From the NCBI GenBank assembly GCA_050012375.1, contig JBEKHH010000028.1:1-64000 (forward strand): a DNA stretch of 64,000 bases, in the 5' to 3' direction. The first letter of the stretch is position 1. Each line of letters begins with the position of its first letter. This DNA is from PALSA-1353 sp050012375 (GTDB taxonomy: Bacteria > Planctomycetota > Phycisphaerae > Tepidisphaerales > Tepidisphaeraceae). The notes below the pieces were generated by a model, which searched no databases, was not told the DNA's origin, and worked only from the letters and a program-made list of their open reading frames with translations. The position numbers and the translations under genes are program-made. Positions 9,167-16,421 of the stretch are shown piece after piece.

Positions 9167-11230
9167 CATCTTCTCCACTTCCAGCACGGCCGCTTCCACC
9201 TCGCCCGCCGACTGCACCCGCGTCATATGCGACGGCGCCTCCGCCGGGTTCTCCATTCTCTCGTCGCCGAAAAGCTGCGCCTCGGCTATCTCGCGGTAAT
9301 GCCCGTCTTGCGCCATCAACTCGGCGTGCGTGCCCGTCTGCGTCACTTTGCCCTGCTCCACCACCACCACCAAATCGGCCTGCTTCACCGTGCTGATTCG
9401 ATGGGCGATGATGAACGTCGTTCGGCCTTCCATGACAAACCGCATCCCCCGGCGGATCAGAGCTTCCGTCTCCGGATCCACCGCCGCCATCGCGTCGTCC
9501 AGGATCAGCACGCGCGGATTGGTGACGATCGCCCGCGCGATCGCCAGCCGCTGTCGCTGGCCGCCCGAAAGCGACGCGCCGCGCTCGCCCAGGATCGTCT
9601 GATATCCGCGCGGAAGGTTCTCGATGAATTCGTGCGCCTGCGCCAGCCGCGCCGCGGCTTCGATGTCTCCGTCGCTGATGTTCGGGCGGCCGTAGGCGAT
9701 GTTCCCCGCGACCGTATCGCTGAAGAGATAGGTCTCCTGGAACACCACGGCCACCTGCGTCCGCAAGCTCGCCAGCGTCAAATCGCGCACGTCCACGCCA
9801 TCGATCAGCACCCGCCCCTGCTGCACGTCGTAGAACCGCGCGATCAGATTCACCAGCGTCGTCTTTCCCGCTCCGGTCGGCCCCACGATCGCCACCACGC
9901 TGCCCCCCTTGATGCCAAAGCTCACGTCGCGCAGCGCCGGCTTGCTTGGGTCATATCCGAAACTGACGGAATCAAACGTCACCGTGCCGGGACCGGCGGG
10001 CAGCTTCCGAGCGCCGGGCCGATCCTGCACCGTCGGCGTGGCCATCACCACTTCGTACAGCCGCCGCGAGGAGACCATCGCGTCCTGATACTGCTCGTTG
10101 ATGTTCGCCACCTGCTGCAAGCGGCCGAGGATCGCCCCCATCGCTCCGCCGAGGATGAACAAATCCCCCGCTTTCATCTTGCCGTGGATCATCAGAATCC
10201 CCGCCGCCAGGAACAGCGAGAGATGCGATGCCATCGCGATGGATCGGATGATCGGCTGAAAATCCGCGAACATGCGGATGCGCTTGAGGACGCGATCCTT
10301 GAACGTATCGCAGTTCGCCTGATATTTGCCGATTTCCTGCTCTTCCGTCGCGAACGCCTTCACCACATGAACGCCCGCGATGTTCTCTGTGATGATCGAG
10401 ACGTTGCGGTCCTCCGCCTCCATCACGCTCCGCGCCACCGGCTGCACTTTTCGGCTGAATCGCAGGATGTAGTATGTCCAGATCGGCAGCGGAACCAGCG
10501 ACAACAAGGCCACCCATTTGTTCAGCGTCGCGATCAGCACGATGTTGAACGCCACCGTCAGCGCGATTTCCAGCGTGACCAGCACGGCCGTCTGCACGAA
10601 GGCGCGCACGCGCTGCAAGTCCGATAGCGCCCGGTTGATCAATTGCCCGGAACTGTGGATATCGTGGAAGGCGAACCCCGCTCGCTGAACCTTGTCGTAC
10701 ACCGCCTCGCGGATGTAATAGACCATGTTCATGCTCATGCGCGTATTGGCCGTTTCCTTGAAGTAGCGCACGACCAGCATGAGCACGATCAGACCGCCCA
10801 GCCACTTCAGAAGCCAAAGCAACCGCCGCGTTCTCGCGTCCGGGGTTTGCAGCCACTGCCCGAACGACAGCGGCTGATTCTTGTTCACCTGCCGCATGTC
10901 CTGAATGGTGTCAATCGCCTTGCCCGAGACGCCGATCGTCAGCGTGTCTGTCGCCGACGCCGACGCCACCCACCAGCAGGCGAGAATCACCAGCAGCATT
11001 ACCGGCCGAATGAACCGGAACATCCACCGCAACAACGTCGCGTTGGACGGATTCAGCGGCTCGCGCGCGGAAGGATCCTTCCCCGGAGGTAAATCCCCGG
11101 CGGCACCGGGACTTGAATCCTTTCCACCTTTGGTGCGGACACCTGACTGACTGGTCACTTTACAAACCGGTTCTTGTAAATCGCTCACGCTATCTTTCCC
11201 GGCGGCTCCGTCAACCCCCGCCATGGACAA
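9161..11230 (-). CDS. ABC exporter half-transporter, degenerate-site subunit
   Basis: 689 residues. A polar N-terminal extension (about 1-70) precedes the ABC membrane domain (about 75-410) and the ATPase domain. Motifs: Walker A GPTGAGKTT, canonical signature LSGGQRQRLAIARA, and Walker B VLILDDAMAAVD, where the usual catalytic Glu is Asp. The switch His is in IAHRIST. An Asp here, paired with the deviant MSLGQ signature of the neighbour, is the textbook arrangement of a heterodimeric exporter: one ATP site is active, and the other (this Walker A/B plus the partner's signature) is degenerate. Probably cotranscribed with the gene at 7125-8999. Confidence 0.9.
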   Translation of the reverse strand: MSMAGVDGAAGKDSVSDLQEPVCKVTSQSGVRTKGGKDSSPGAAGDLPPGKDPSAREPLNPSNATLLRWMFRFIRPVMLLVILACWWVASASATDTLTIGVSGKAIDTIQDMRQVNKNQPLSFGQWLQTPDARTRRLLWLLKWLGGLIVLMLVVRYFKETANTRMSMNMVYYIREAVYDKVQRAGFAFHDIHSSGQLINRALSDLQRVRAFVQTAVLVTLEIALTVAFNIVLIATLNKWVALLSLVPLPIWTYYILRFSRKVQPVARSVMEAEDRNVSIITENIAGVHVVKAFATEEQEIGKYQANCDTFKDRVLKRIRMFADFQPIIRSIAMASHLSLFLAAGILMIHGKMKAGDLFILGGAMGAILGRLQQVANINEQYQDAMVSSRRLYEVVMATPTVQDRPGARKLPAGPGTVTFDSVSFGYDPSKPALRDVSFGIKGGSVVAIVGPTGAGKTTLVNLIARFYDVQQGRVLIDGVDVRDLTLASLRTQVAVVFQETYLFSDTVAGNIAYGRPNISDGDIEAAARLAQAHEFIENLPRGYQTILGERGASLSGGQRQRLAIARAIVTNPRVLILDDAMAAVDPETEALIRRGMRFVMEGRTTFIIAHRISTVKQADLVVVVEQGKVTQTGTHAELMAQDGHYREIAEAQLFGDERMENPAEAPSHMTRVQSAGEVEAAVLEVEKMG

Positions 11231-11367
11231 ATTGTCGGCTATCCCCTAAAACTACCCCACTTTACAATTCGACGAGCCCTTTTTATTGGAACCGATCGCT
11301 AGCCCCCGCCCGCTCAGCGGGTCTGTCAATTGATGCAACGGCAATCGTCAGACCGATAAAAACCAAT

Positions 11368-11817
11368 ATGGCGACATCAGCACCCGCGACTGGAGTAGCA
11401 CGTTTTTTCCTGGAAGCCGTCGGCAAATTCGCCGCCGCCCGCCTCCGCGGCGTCGGCGCCCTGACGGTCCATCCCGATTGGCAAGTCCGCGCCGCCATCT
11501 GCGAACGCTGCCCGCTTCGCGTCATCCGTTGCGGCGTTTCCTATTGCGGCAACCCACTGCTCCAACAGATCGACCGCGACCCCGCCATGGACGGCTGCGG
11601 CTGCGCCTGCCGCGATAAGGCAAAAAGTCCCAGCGAGCATTGCCCGATTGACCACCGCCATGGTCCCGCGCGGCGCGGCGGCGCGGACTGCTCGTGCAAA
11701 TGGTGTGCGCGGGTAAATCCGAAACCAGAAACCAGAACCCCCGCGCGCCGGGATCTGGCGATGACGAATCAAATCCGAAACCAGAAATCAGAAGCGGCCG
11801 TGGTTTCGTCATTCTGA
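11368..11817 (+). CDS. small Cys-rich protein, C-terminus formed by a repeat element
   Basis: 149 residues from the ATG at 11368; the upstream in-frame extension has no protein-like character. The core (about residues 35-115) has a Cys pattern suggesting metal binding: ICERCPLRVIRCGVSYCG, then CGCAC, then CP and CSCKWC. Similar small Cys-rich proteins occur in Planctomycetes and phages; function unknown. The last ~35 residues (from about VNPKPETR) are encoded by the heptad repeat at 11714-11826, so this tail is probably recent. The stop overlaps the convergent cobalamin adenosyltransferase gene by 9 nt. Confidence 0.6.
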   Translation: MATSAPATGVARFFLEAVGKFAAARLRGVGALTVHPDWQVRAAICERCPLRVIRCGVSYCGNPLLQQIDRDPAMDGCGCACRDKAKSPSEHCPIDHRHGPARRGGADCSCKWCARVNPKPETRTPARRDLAMTNQIRNQKSEAAVVSSF

Positions 11818-11826
11818 ATTTGGTTT
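11714..11826. repeat. CAGAAAC-type heptad palindromic repeat, partly coding
   Basis: CCGAAAC/CAGAAAC units at about 11718-11737 and again at about 11775-11791 are followed by complementary GGTTTCGTCATTCTG (about 11800-11814) and TTTGGTTTTCC. It lies at the convergent ends of two genes. It forms the C-terminal codons of the plus-strand gene and reaches the last codons of the minus-strand gene. Confidence 0.8.
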
Positions 11827-12360
11827 TCCCCACTCCACGTCCCGCACGCTCGCCCGCGCGTTCGCCCATCGCGCCTGCACGAATAGCCAATCACTCAGCC
11901 GATTCAAGTAAGTCAGCGCGACGGTCGGCACCGGCCGATCGTGCGAGAATCCCACCACCGCCCGCTCCGCCCGGCGGCAAACCCCCCGCGCCACGTGCAG
12001 GCGCGCGCCGATCTCGCTTCCACCCGGCAAAATGAAATTCCGCAAGGGCGCCAACTCGGCGGTCGCCGCGTCGATTTCCATTTCCAGCCGGCCGATGCTC
12101 GATTCTTCCAGCGGCGGCAAATGCGCCGGCGGCCGCTCGTCAGGCCAAGCCAATAACGAGCCAATCACAAACAGCTCGTTCTGCACCGGCCGCAGCCTGG
12201 CGAGCCATTGGCTATCTCCCGCCACGGCCGTCCAGCCGATGGCCGCGTTCAATTCATCGACCGCTCCGATACATTCCATTCGCGGGTCCGCCTTGGAAAT
12301 TCGCTGCCCGCCGATCAATCCGGTCGTGCCGTCGTCGCCGGCTTTGGTGTAAATCTTCAT
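11809..12360 (-). CDS. cob(I)yrinic acid a,c-diamide adenosyltransferase, PduO type
   Basis: 183 residues from the ATG at 12360 (MKIYTKAGDDGTTGLIGGQR). The frame upstream lies inside a repeat and is excluded. The PduO/CobO2 family ATP-binding N-terminus (YTKxGDxGTTGL) is present, as are the C-terminal motifs ARGVCRRAERAVV and LNRLSDWLFVQARWAN, which place the cobalamin and ATP in PduO structures. It transfers the adenosyl group of ATP to cob(I)alamin, making coenzyme B12. Length is normal. It fits with other B12-linked proteins, such as the B12-binding radical SAM protein at 46 kb, but no operon partner is adjacent. Confidence 0.93.
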   Translation of the reverse strand: MKIYTKAGDDGTTGLIGGQRISKADPRMECIGAVDELNAAIGWTAVAGDSQWLARLRPVQNELFVIGSLLAWPDERPPAHLPPLEESSIGRLEMEIDAATAELAPLRNFILPGGSEIGARLHVARGVCRRAERAVVGFSHDRPVPTVALTYLNRLSDWLFVQARWANARASVRDVEWGKPNSE

Positions 12361-12361
12361 G

Positions 12362-12484
12362 CCGGTATTGTCAGTTGTCATTCGTCACTTGTCACTTGTC
12401 ATTGGTCATTCGTCATTTGTCATTTGCACCAATACCGGATAACAAATGACCAGTGACAAATGACAAGTGACTAATGACCAATGA
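12362..12484. repeat. TCATTTG/CAAATGA heptad palindromic element carrying the plsY start
   Basis: The order is CCGGTATTG (12362-12370), eight TCAYTNG-type heptads (12371-12426), CAC, the exact inverse CAATACCGG (12430-12438), then six complementary CAAATGA-type heptads (12443-12484). Two stacked palindromes are therefore possible. The plsY ATG at 12474 lies in the fifth right-arm heptad. The same unit recurs at 50044-50097, and it resembles the cyanobacterial STRR2 heptamer TTGGTCA. Confidence 0.9.
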
Positions 12485-13142
12485 CCACATCCTACTGATC
12501 CTGATCCCGCTGGCGTACGTGGTCGGATCAATCCCCGTCGGCCTGATCGTCGGCAGGGCCAAGGGGATCGATCCGCGCGCCAGCGGCAGCGGGAACATCG
12601 GAGCCACCAATCTCGGCCGACTGCTGGGCGCGAAATATTTCGCGTTGGTCTTCACCCTCGACCTGTTGAAAGGCGCCCTGCCGACGCTCGCCGCCGGCGC
12701 GGTCATCGGCTTTGGCATCGACGATCGCCAAACCTGCCTGCTTTGGATCGCCGTGGCAGCCGCCGCCGTGCTTGGCCACGTCTTCAGTCTTTTCCTCAAA
12801 TTCAAAGGGGGCAAGGGCGTCGCCACCACCGCCGGCATTGTTCTGGGCATCTATCCCTATTTCACTTTCGCCGGCCTCATCGCCATCTTCATCTTCATCA
12901 TCGTCTTTCGCTTCACCCGCTATATCAGCGTGGGTTCCATCCTCGCCGCCCTGAGCTTCCCGGCCGCCTACATTTCCATCGGCCTGGGCCGCTGGCCGTT
13001 GACCGGCGCACAGCTTCCCCTGCTTTGTTTTGCGATTTTCATTCCGCTGCTGATCATCTACAAACACCGCGGCAACATCGCCCGCCTCCGCGCCGGCACC
13101 GAGCTGCGCGCCGGCCCCAAATCATCATGCGCATCAAAGTAA
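12474..13142 (+). CDS. plsY: acyl-phosphate:glycerol-3-phosphate acyltransferase PlsY
   Basis: 222 residues, a polytopic inner-membrane enzyme that acylates glycerol-3-phosphate from acyl-phosphate, the first step of phospholipid synthesis. The three family motifs are present: GSIPVGLIVGRAKGIDPR with SGNIGATN, GHVFSLFLKFKGGKGVATT, and the later loop before the last helices. Length is typical. The only good in-frame ATG is at 12474, inside the right arm of a heptad repeat, so the repeat supplies the start codon and probably the leader. The 3' end overlaps thiS by 16 nt. Confidence 0.93.
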   Translation: MTNDHILLILIPLAYVVGSIPVGLIVGRAKGIDPRASGSGNIGATNLGRLLGAKYFALVFTLDLLKGALPTLAAGAVIGFGIDDRQTCLLWIAVAAAAVLGHVFSLFLKFKGGKGVATTAGIVLGIYPYFTFAGLIAIFIFIIVFRFTRYISVGSILAALSFPAAYISIGLGRWPLTGAQLPLLCFAIFIPLLIIYKHRGNIARLRAGTELRAGPKSSCASK

Positions 13143-13324
13143 ACGGACAAGATTACGACCTGCCCGATGGCGCGGACATCCACGCCCTGCTGGCCGCGCA
13201 TAAGCTCGCCCCCGACAAAGTCGCGATCGAGCTGAACCGCCGGCTCATCCGCGCCGCAAAATACGATACGCCGCTGAAGCCCGGAGACGAGGTGGAAATC
13301 GTCACGTTCGTCGGGGGAGGATGA
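13127..13324 (+). CDS. thiS: sulfur carrier protein ThiS
   Basis: 65 residues starting MRIKVNGQDYDLPDGADIHA and ending in the diagnostic VGGG (di-Gly C-terminus) used for thiocarboxylation. It carries sulfur to ThiG in thiazole synthesis of thiamine. It begins within the end of plsY (16-nt overlap), which suggests coupled translation, and thiG follows after a repeat element. Confidence 0.93.
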   Translation: MRIKVNGQDYDLPDGADIHALLAAHKLAPDKVAIELNRRLIRAAKYDTPLKPGDEVEIVTFVGGG

Positions 13325-13428
13325 GGGGAAATGCCGAATGCCAAATGCCAAATGCCGAATGGAAGAGGCGGAATGACCTCCTTCCATTCGGCATTTGGCA
13401 TTCGGCATTCGGCATTCTACTATTCCCC
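13325..13428. repeat. ATGCCGA heptad palindromic element between thiS and thiG
   Basis: GGGGAA (13325-13330), four ATGCCRA heptads (13331-13358), ATGGAAG, a short loop, CTTCCAT, four complementary TYGGCAT heptads (about 13388-13415), then TTCCCC (13423-13428). The arms can pair almost completely into a hairpin of about 45 bp. It starts in the thiS stop codon region and ends one base before the thiG ATG. Confidence 0.9.
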
Positions 13429-13429
13429 C

Positions 13430-14248
13430 ATGCAATCCCTTCGCATCGCCAAGTTCGACATCCGCAGCCCGCTTTTCGTCGGCACGGGCAAATACGCCAC
13501 CTACGAAATCATGCAGCAGGCCCTCGCGGCCAGCGGCTGTCAGGTCGTCACCGTCGCCGTCCGCCGCGAGCGGCTGGTCGATCAACAGGGCCGGAGCATC
13601 CTGGATTTCCTGGACCTCGCCAAATACATCATTTTGCCCAACACGGCGGGTTGCTTCAGCGCCGATGACGCCGTCCGCGTCGCGCTTCTGGGCCGCGATC
13701 TGCTCGAAAAACAAAAAAATCCCGGTGCCGACTGGGTTAAGCTCGAAGTTCTCGGCGACAAGAAGACGCTCCTGCCCGATCCCATCGACTCTTTGGAAGC
13801 CACCAAGGAACTGGTCAAGGAGGGTTTCACCGTCCTGTGCTACACCAGCGACGATCCCATAGCCGCTCTGCGAATCAAGGAAGCCGGCGCCGCCAGCGTC
13901 ATGCCCGCCGGCAGCCCCATCGGTTCCGGCCAGGGCGTGCTGAACCCCCTCAACATCTCGCTTTGCCTGGAAACCCTCAAGGAAAACGATCCGAATTATC
14001 CGGTCATCGTTGATGCCGGCGTCGGCACCGCCAGCGATGTCGCCATCGCCATGGAACTGGGCGCTGACGGCGTGCTGCTCAACACCGGCGTCGCACATGC
14101 CAAAGACCCCGTGAAAATGGCCGTCGCCATGCGTTATGCGATTGAGGCCGGCCAGCTTGCCTACCGGGCGGGCCGAATCGCCAAAAAGCGCTACGCCACC
14201 GCCAGCAGCCCCTTTGACGGCATCATCAGCCACGTCCCCGGCGAATGA
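13430..14248 (+). CDS. thiG: thiazole synthase ThiG
   Basis: 272 residues from the ATG at 13430 (MQSLRIAKFDIRSPLFVGTG). The frame upstream is repeat-encoded and excluded. TIM-barrel enzyme that joins 1-deoxyxylulose-5-phosphate, dehydroglycine and ThiS-thiocarboxylate into the thiamine thiazole. Visible: the Schiff-base Lys in WVKLEVLGD, the PAGSPIGSGQG phosphate-binding segment, and IVDAGVGTASDVAIAMELGADGVLLNT in three adjoining stretches. Standard length. Paired with thiS; the repeat element separates them. Confidence 0.95.
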   Translation: MQSLRIAKFDIRSPLFVGTGKYATYEIMQQALAASGCQVVTVAVRRERLVDQQGRSILDFLDLAKYIILPNTAGCFSADDAVRVALLGRDLLEKQKNPGADWVKLEVLGDKKTLLPDPIDSLEATKELVKEGFTVLCYTSDDPIAALRIKEAGAASVMPAGSPIGSGQGVLNPLNISLCLETLKENDPNYPVIVDAGVGTASDVAIAMELGADGVLLNTGVAHAKDPVKMAVAMRYAIEAGQLAYRAGRIAKKRYATASSPFDGIISHVPGE

Positions 14249-14258
14249 ATCGTCAATC

Positions 14259-14963
14259 ATGTCCCAAGAACTCTGGAACACGCTGGCGCAGCGGGCAGGT
14301 TTGACGCTTGACACGCGCCATCACGCACAGATCAACTCTTTTCTCGATCTGCTCCTGTCCGCCAACCAGCGGATGAACCTCACGCGCATCACCGATCGCC
14401 CCCAGGCGGAAATCCTGCACGTTGCCGATGCCCTCACGCTGCTGCCGCATCTTCCGCCCCGGCCACATCGGCTGGCCGACGTGGGCAGCGGCGGCGGGAT
14501 CCCCGGCATCATCCTGGCCATCGTCCGCGCGGACGCCCAAATCGTTTTGATCGAGTCCACGCAAAAAAAGGCGAATTTTCTGCGCACGGCCGCCGCGGAA
14601 CTGAATCTGGCCAACGTAACCGTCGAGCCGCTGCGCGCGGAGGATGTCGCTCGCTCCGCCAGCCGGGAAACTTTCGACATCGCCGTCGCCCGTGCCGTGG
14701 CTGTCCTGCCCATTCTGGTTGAATGGCTGCTGCCGCTGGTGAAACTCGGCGGCCATGCCTTGGCCATGAAAGGCCCCAAGGGAAAGGATGAACTGGACCA
14801 GGCTCAACAATTAATCGGGCTTCTCGGCGGCGATCGCCCCTTGATTATCCCGGCCGATCTGCCCGATCGCGCCGGTCACGTCATCATCAAGATGTCCAAA
14901 ATCTCGCCAACCCATCCCCGTTACCCTCGCCTCGGAAGCCGAACGGGCAATGATCGCATATAA
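14259..14963 (+). CDS. rsmG: 16S rRNA (guanine527-N7)-methyltransferase RsmG
   Basis: 234 residues from the ATG at 14259 (MSQELWNTLAQRAGLTL), 10 nt after the thiG stop. The SAM-binding motif is DVGSGGGIPGIILAI, preceded by the family-typical NQRMNLTRITD and HVADAL. It methylates G527 in the 530 loop of 16S rRNA. The C-terminal tail after KMSKI is slightly longer than usual. Probably cotranscribed with thiG. Confidence 0.93.
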   Translation: MSQELWNTLAQRAGLTLDTRHHAQINSFLDLLLSANQRMNLTRITDRPQAEILHVADALTLLPHLPPRPHRLADVGSGGGIPGIILAIVRADAQIVLIESTQKKANFLRTAAAELNLANVTVEPLRAEDVARSASRETFDIAVARAVAVLPILVEWLLPLVKLGGHALAMKGPKGKDELDQAQQLIGLLGGDRPLIIPADLPDRAGHVIIKMSKISPTHPRYPRLGSRTGNDRI

Positions 14964-15009
14964 TTGTCAGGCTCCGCCGTAGGTTGCGTTCACCGCAGAA
15001 AGGTGCCAA

Positions 15010-15720
15010 ATGCTTGTTCTGACTCGCTCGCGCGATGAGACGATCATGATCGGCGACGACGTCGAAGTGACGGTTGTCGATATCCGCGGGGACAAGGTGC
15101 GCATCGGCATCAGCGCCCCCAGAAGGATTGCCGTCCATCGCAAAGAGGTGTACGACCAGATCCGAGCGGAAAACAAGGCGGCGGCCGAGGTGAAGCCGGC
15201 CGACCTCACGCATCTTCCCTCCATACCCCCTCAGCCAATTGCCCTGAATCAGCCCGACCCATCTTTTCCCCGACTGGCCGAAGATCGCCGCGATCCTTTT
15301 CTCGTGGCCGCGATTGAAGAAGCCCGCCTGGGCCTGAAAGAAGGAGGTCTGCCCATTGGCTCGGTCCTGGTTCGCGGCAACCAGATCATCGGCCGCGGAC
15401 ATAACCGGCGCGTGCAGCGGGGCGATCCAATGGCTCACGCGGAGATCGACTGCCTCACCAACGCCGGTCGCCTGAGCACTTATCACGACACGATTCTCTA
15501 TTCCACGCTCATGCCCTGTTATTTGTGCAGCGGCGCGGCTGTTCAGTTCGGTATCCCAAAGATCCTCGTCGGCGAAAGCGTCAACTTTGCCGGCGCGCCC
15601 TCCTTCATGCAATCCAAGGGCATTGAGGTCATCGACCTGCACGATCAGGAATGCATCGACATGATGGCCCAATTCATCCGCGAGCATCCCCAGTTGTGGT
15701 ACGAAGACATCGGCAAATGA
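15010..15720 (+). CDS. CsrA / yeast-type cytosine deaminase fusion protein
   Basis: 236 residues. Residues 1-65 are a complete CsrA (MLVLTRSRDETIMIGDDVEV), keeping the N-terminal LTR strand and Arg44 of the RNA-binding VHR motif. A Pro-rich linker (66-92) leads to a deaminase domain (93-236) very like yeast Fcy1: GLKEGGLPIGSVLV, HAE at 143-145 (zinc His and proton-shuttle Glu), PCYLC at 169-173 (zinc Cys170, Cys173), VGESVNF and a WYEDIGK end. Known families: CsrA binds GGA hairpins in mRNA leaders; Fcy1 converts cytosine to uracil. No ATG lies between the domains. A TATAAT box is at 14959-14964 and an AAAGGTG ribosome site precedes the start. No fliW is nearby. What the fusion does is unknown. 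Confidence 0.9.
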   Translation: MLVLTRSRDETIMIGDDVEVTVVDIRGDKVRIGISAPRRIAVHRKEVYDQIRAENKAAAEVKPADLTHLPSIPPQPIALNQPDPSFPRLAEDRRDPFLVAAIEEARLGLKEGGLPIGSVLVRGNQIIGRGHNRRVQRGDPMAHAEIDCLTNAGRLSTYHDTILYSTLMPCYLCSGAAVQFGIPKILVGESVNFAGAPSFMQSKGIEVIDLHDQECIDMMAQFIREHPQLWYEDIGK

Positions 15721-15759
15721 CTCGCAAGTTTAGCCGCGTCGGCCTCGACGCGCTTCTGA

Positions 15760-16284
15760 ATGCCCGAACTCCCCCCGCAAAGTCGCATCACTTGCCGGAT
15801 CAATGGAGAGATTCTGACCATCACGATCCCGCGTTCCCCCACGCGCGTGGGCTGCATCGGCGGAAGCTGGTCGGCGGCCGCCGTTTGCGGTTTCCTGGCC
15901 GTTTGCTTCACCGCTCAGGGAATGCTCGGCGGCAATCTCCTTTGGACGGCCGCGGGATTCTTCTTTTTTCTGATCACCGGCTGGCAATTGCTGGCGCTGC
16001 GCGGCGGCCTCCTGCACGCTCCCGGGGCGATCAAACTTGAAGTCACCCCCGAATCGCTCGCCAGGATCAGCGGTCCCGCCGAAACCCCCCACCGCCGCCA
16101 TTGGCCGCGATCCGCCATCATCGCCATCCGCGTCGAGCCGCAATCCCCCTCCGGCCCGGCTTCACTTTGTCTTCAACTTCGTGATGATCCGCCGTCGATT
16201 TGCCTTTATTCCTGTGACGATCCCGACGAGCTGGAATGGCTCGCCGACCAAATTCGCCGGCGCCTGTCCGGCACGGCTCGTTAG
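15760..16284 (+). CDS. membrane protein of unknown function
   Basis: 174 residues, 39 nt after the CsrA-deaminase gene. A polar N-terminus (1-30) is followed by two closely spaced hydrophobic helices (about 33-53 and 60-80), then a soluble C-terminal domain (about 85-174) with mixed strands. This resembles small PH-like or YcxB-like membrane-tethered domains in layout, but no motif confirms it. Ends at a strong palindromic element. Function unknown. Confidence 0.7.
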   Translation: MPELPPQSRITCRINGEILTITIPRSPTRVGCIGGSWSAAAVCGFLAVCFTAQGMLGGNLLWTAAGFFFFLITGWQLLALRGGLLHAPGAIKLEVTPESLARISGPAETPHRRHWPRSAIIAIRVEPQSPSGPASLCLQLRDDPPSICLYSCDDPDELEWLADQIRRRLSGTAR

Positions 16285-16290
16285 ATCAAA

Positions 16291-16387
16291 AACCCGAAAG
16301 TGCGAAACCAGAATGACTGAAACGGTCTTTGTTCGCCCTTCTGGTTTTGGTCATTCATTCGTCATTCTGGTTTCGCACTTTCGGGTT
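16291..16387. repeat. CAGAAAC-type element with perfect 27-bp arms
   Basis: The left arm 16291-16317 and right arm 16361-16387 are exact reverse complements over 27 bases, with a 43-nt loop that itself contains GGTTTTGGTCATTC units. It lies between convergent genes and could act as a bidirectional terminator. The unit is shared with 9009-9166 and 11714-11826. Confidence 0.92.
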
Positions 16388-16421
16388 TCCGTCTCTTTCT
16401 CCGCGCCGTGAATCATCCAGC

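Noticed and set aside
12361..13428. Possible CRISPR array from regular repeats near 12.4 and 13.3 kb
   Set aside because: Units are only 7 nt, have no spacers of constant length, and form complementary arms. No cas genes are present.
13331..13429. 33-codon N-terminal extension of ThiG
   Set aside because: It is encoded wholly by the ATGCCGA heptads. ThiG homology starts at MQSLRIAKF.
15190..15290. CsrA-deaminase fusion as a frameshift artefact
   Set aside because: Both domains are in the same frame with a continuous, Pro-rich linker. No compensating shift is needed, and the only nearby stop (TGA at 15245) is in another frame. Resequencing would still settle it.
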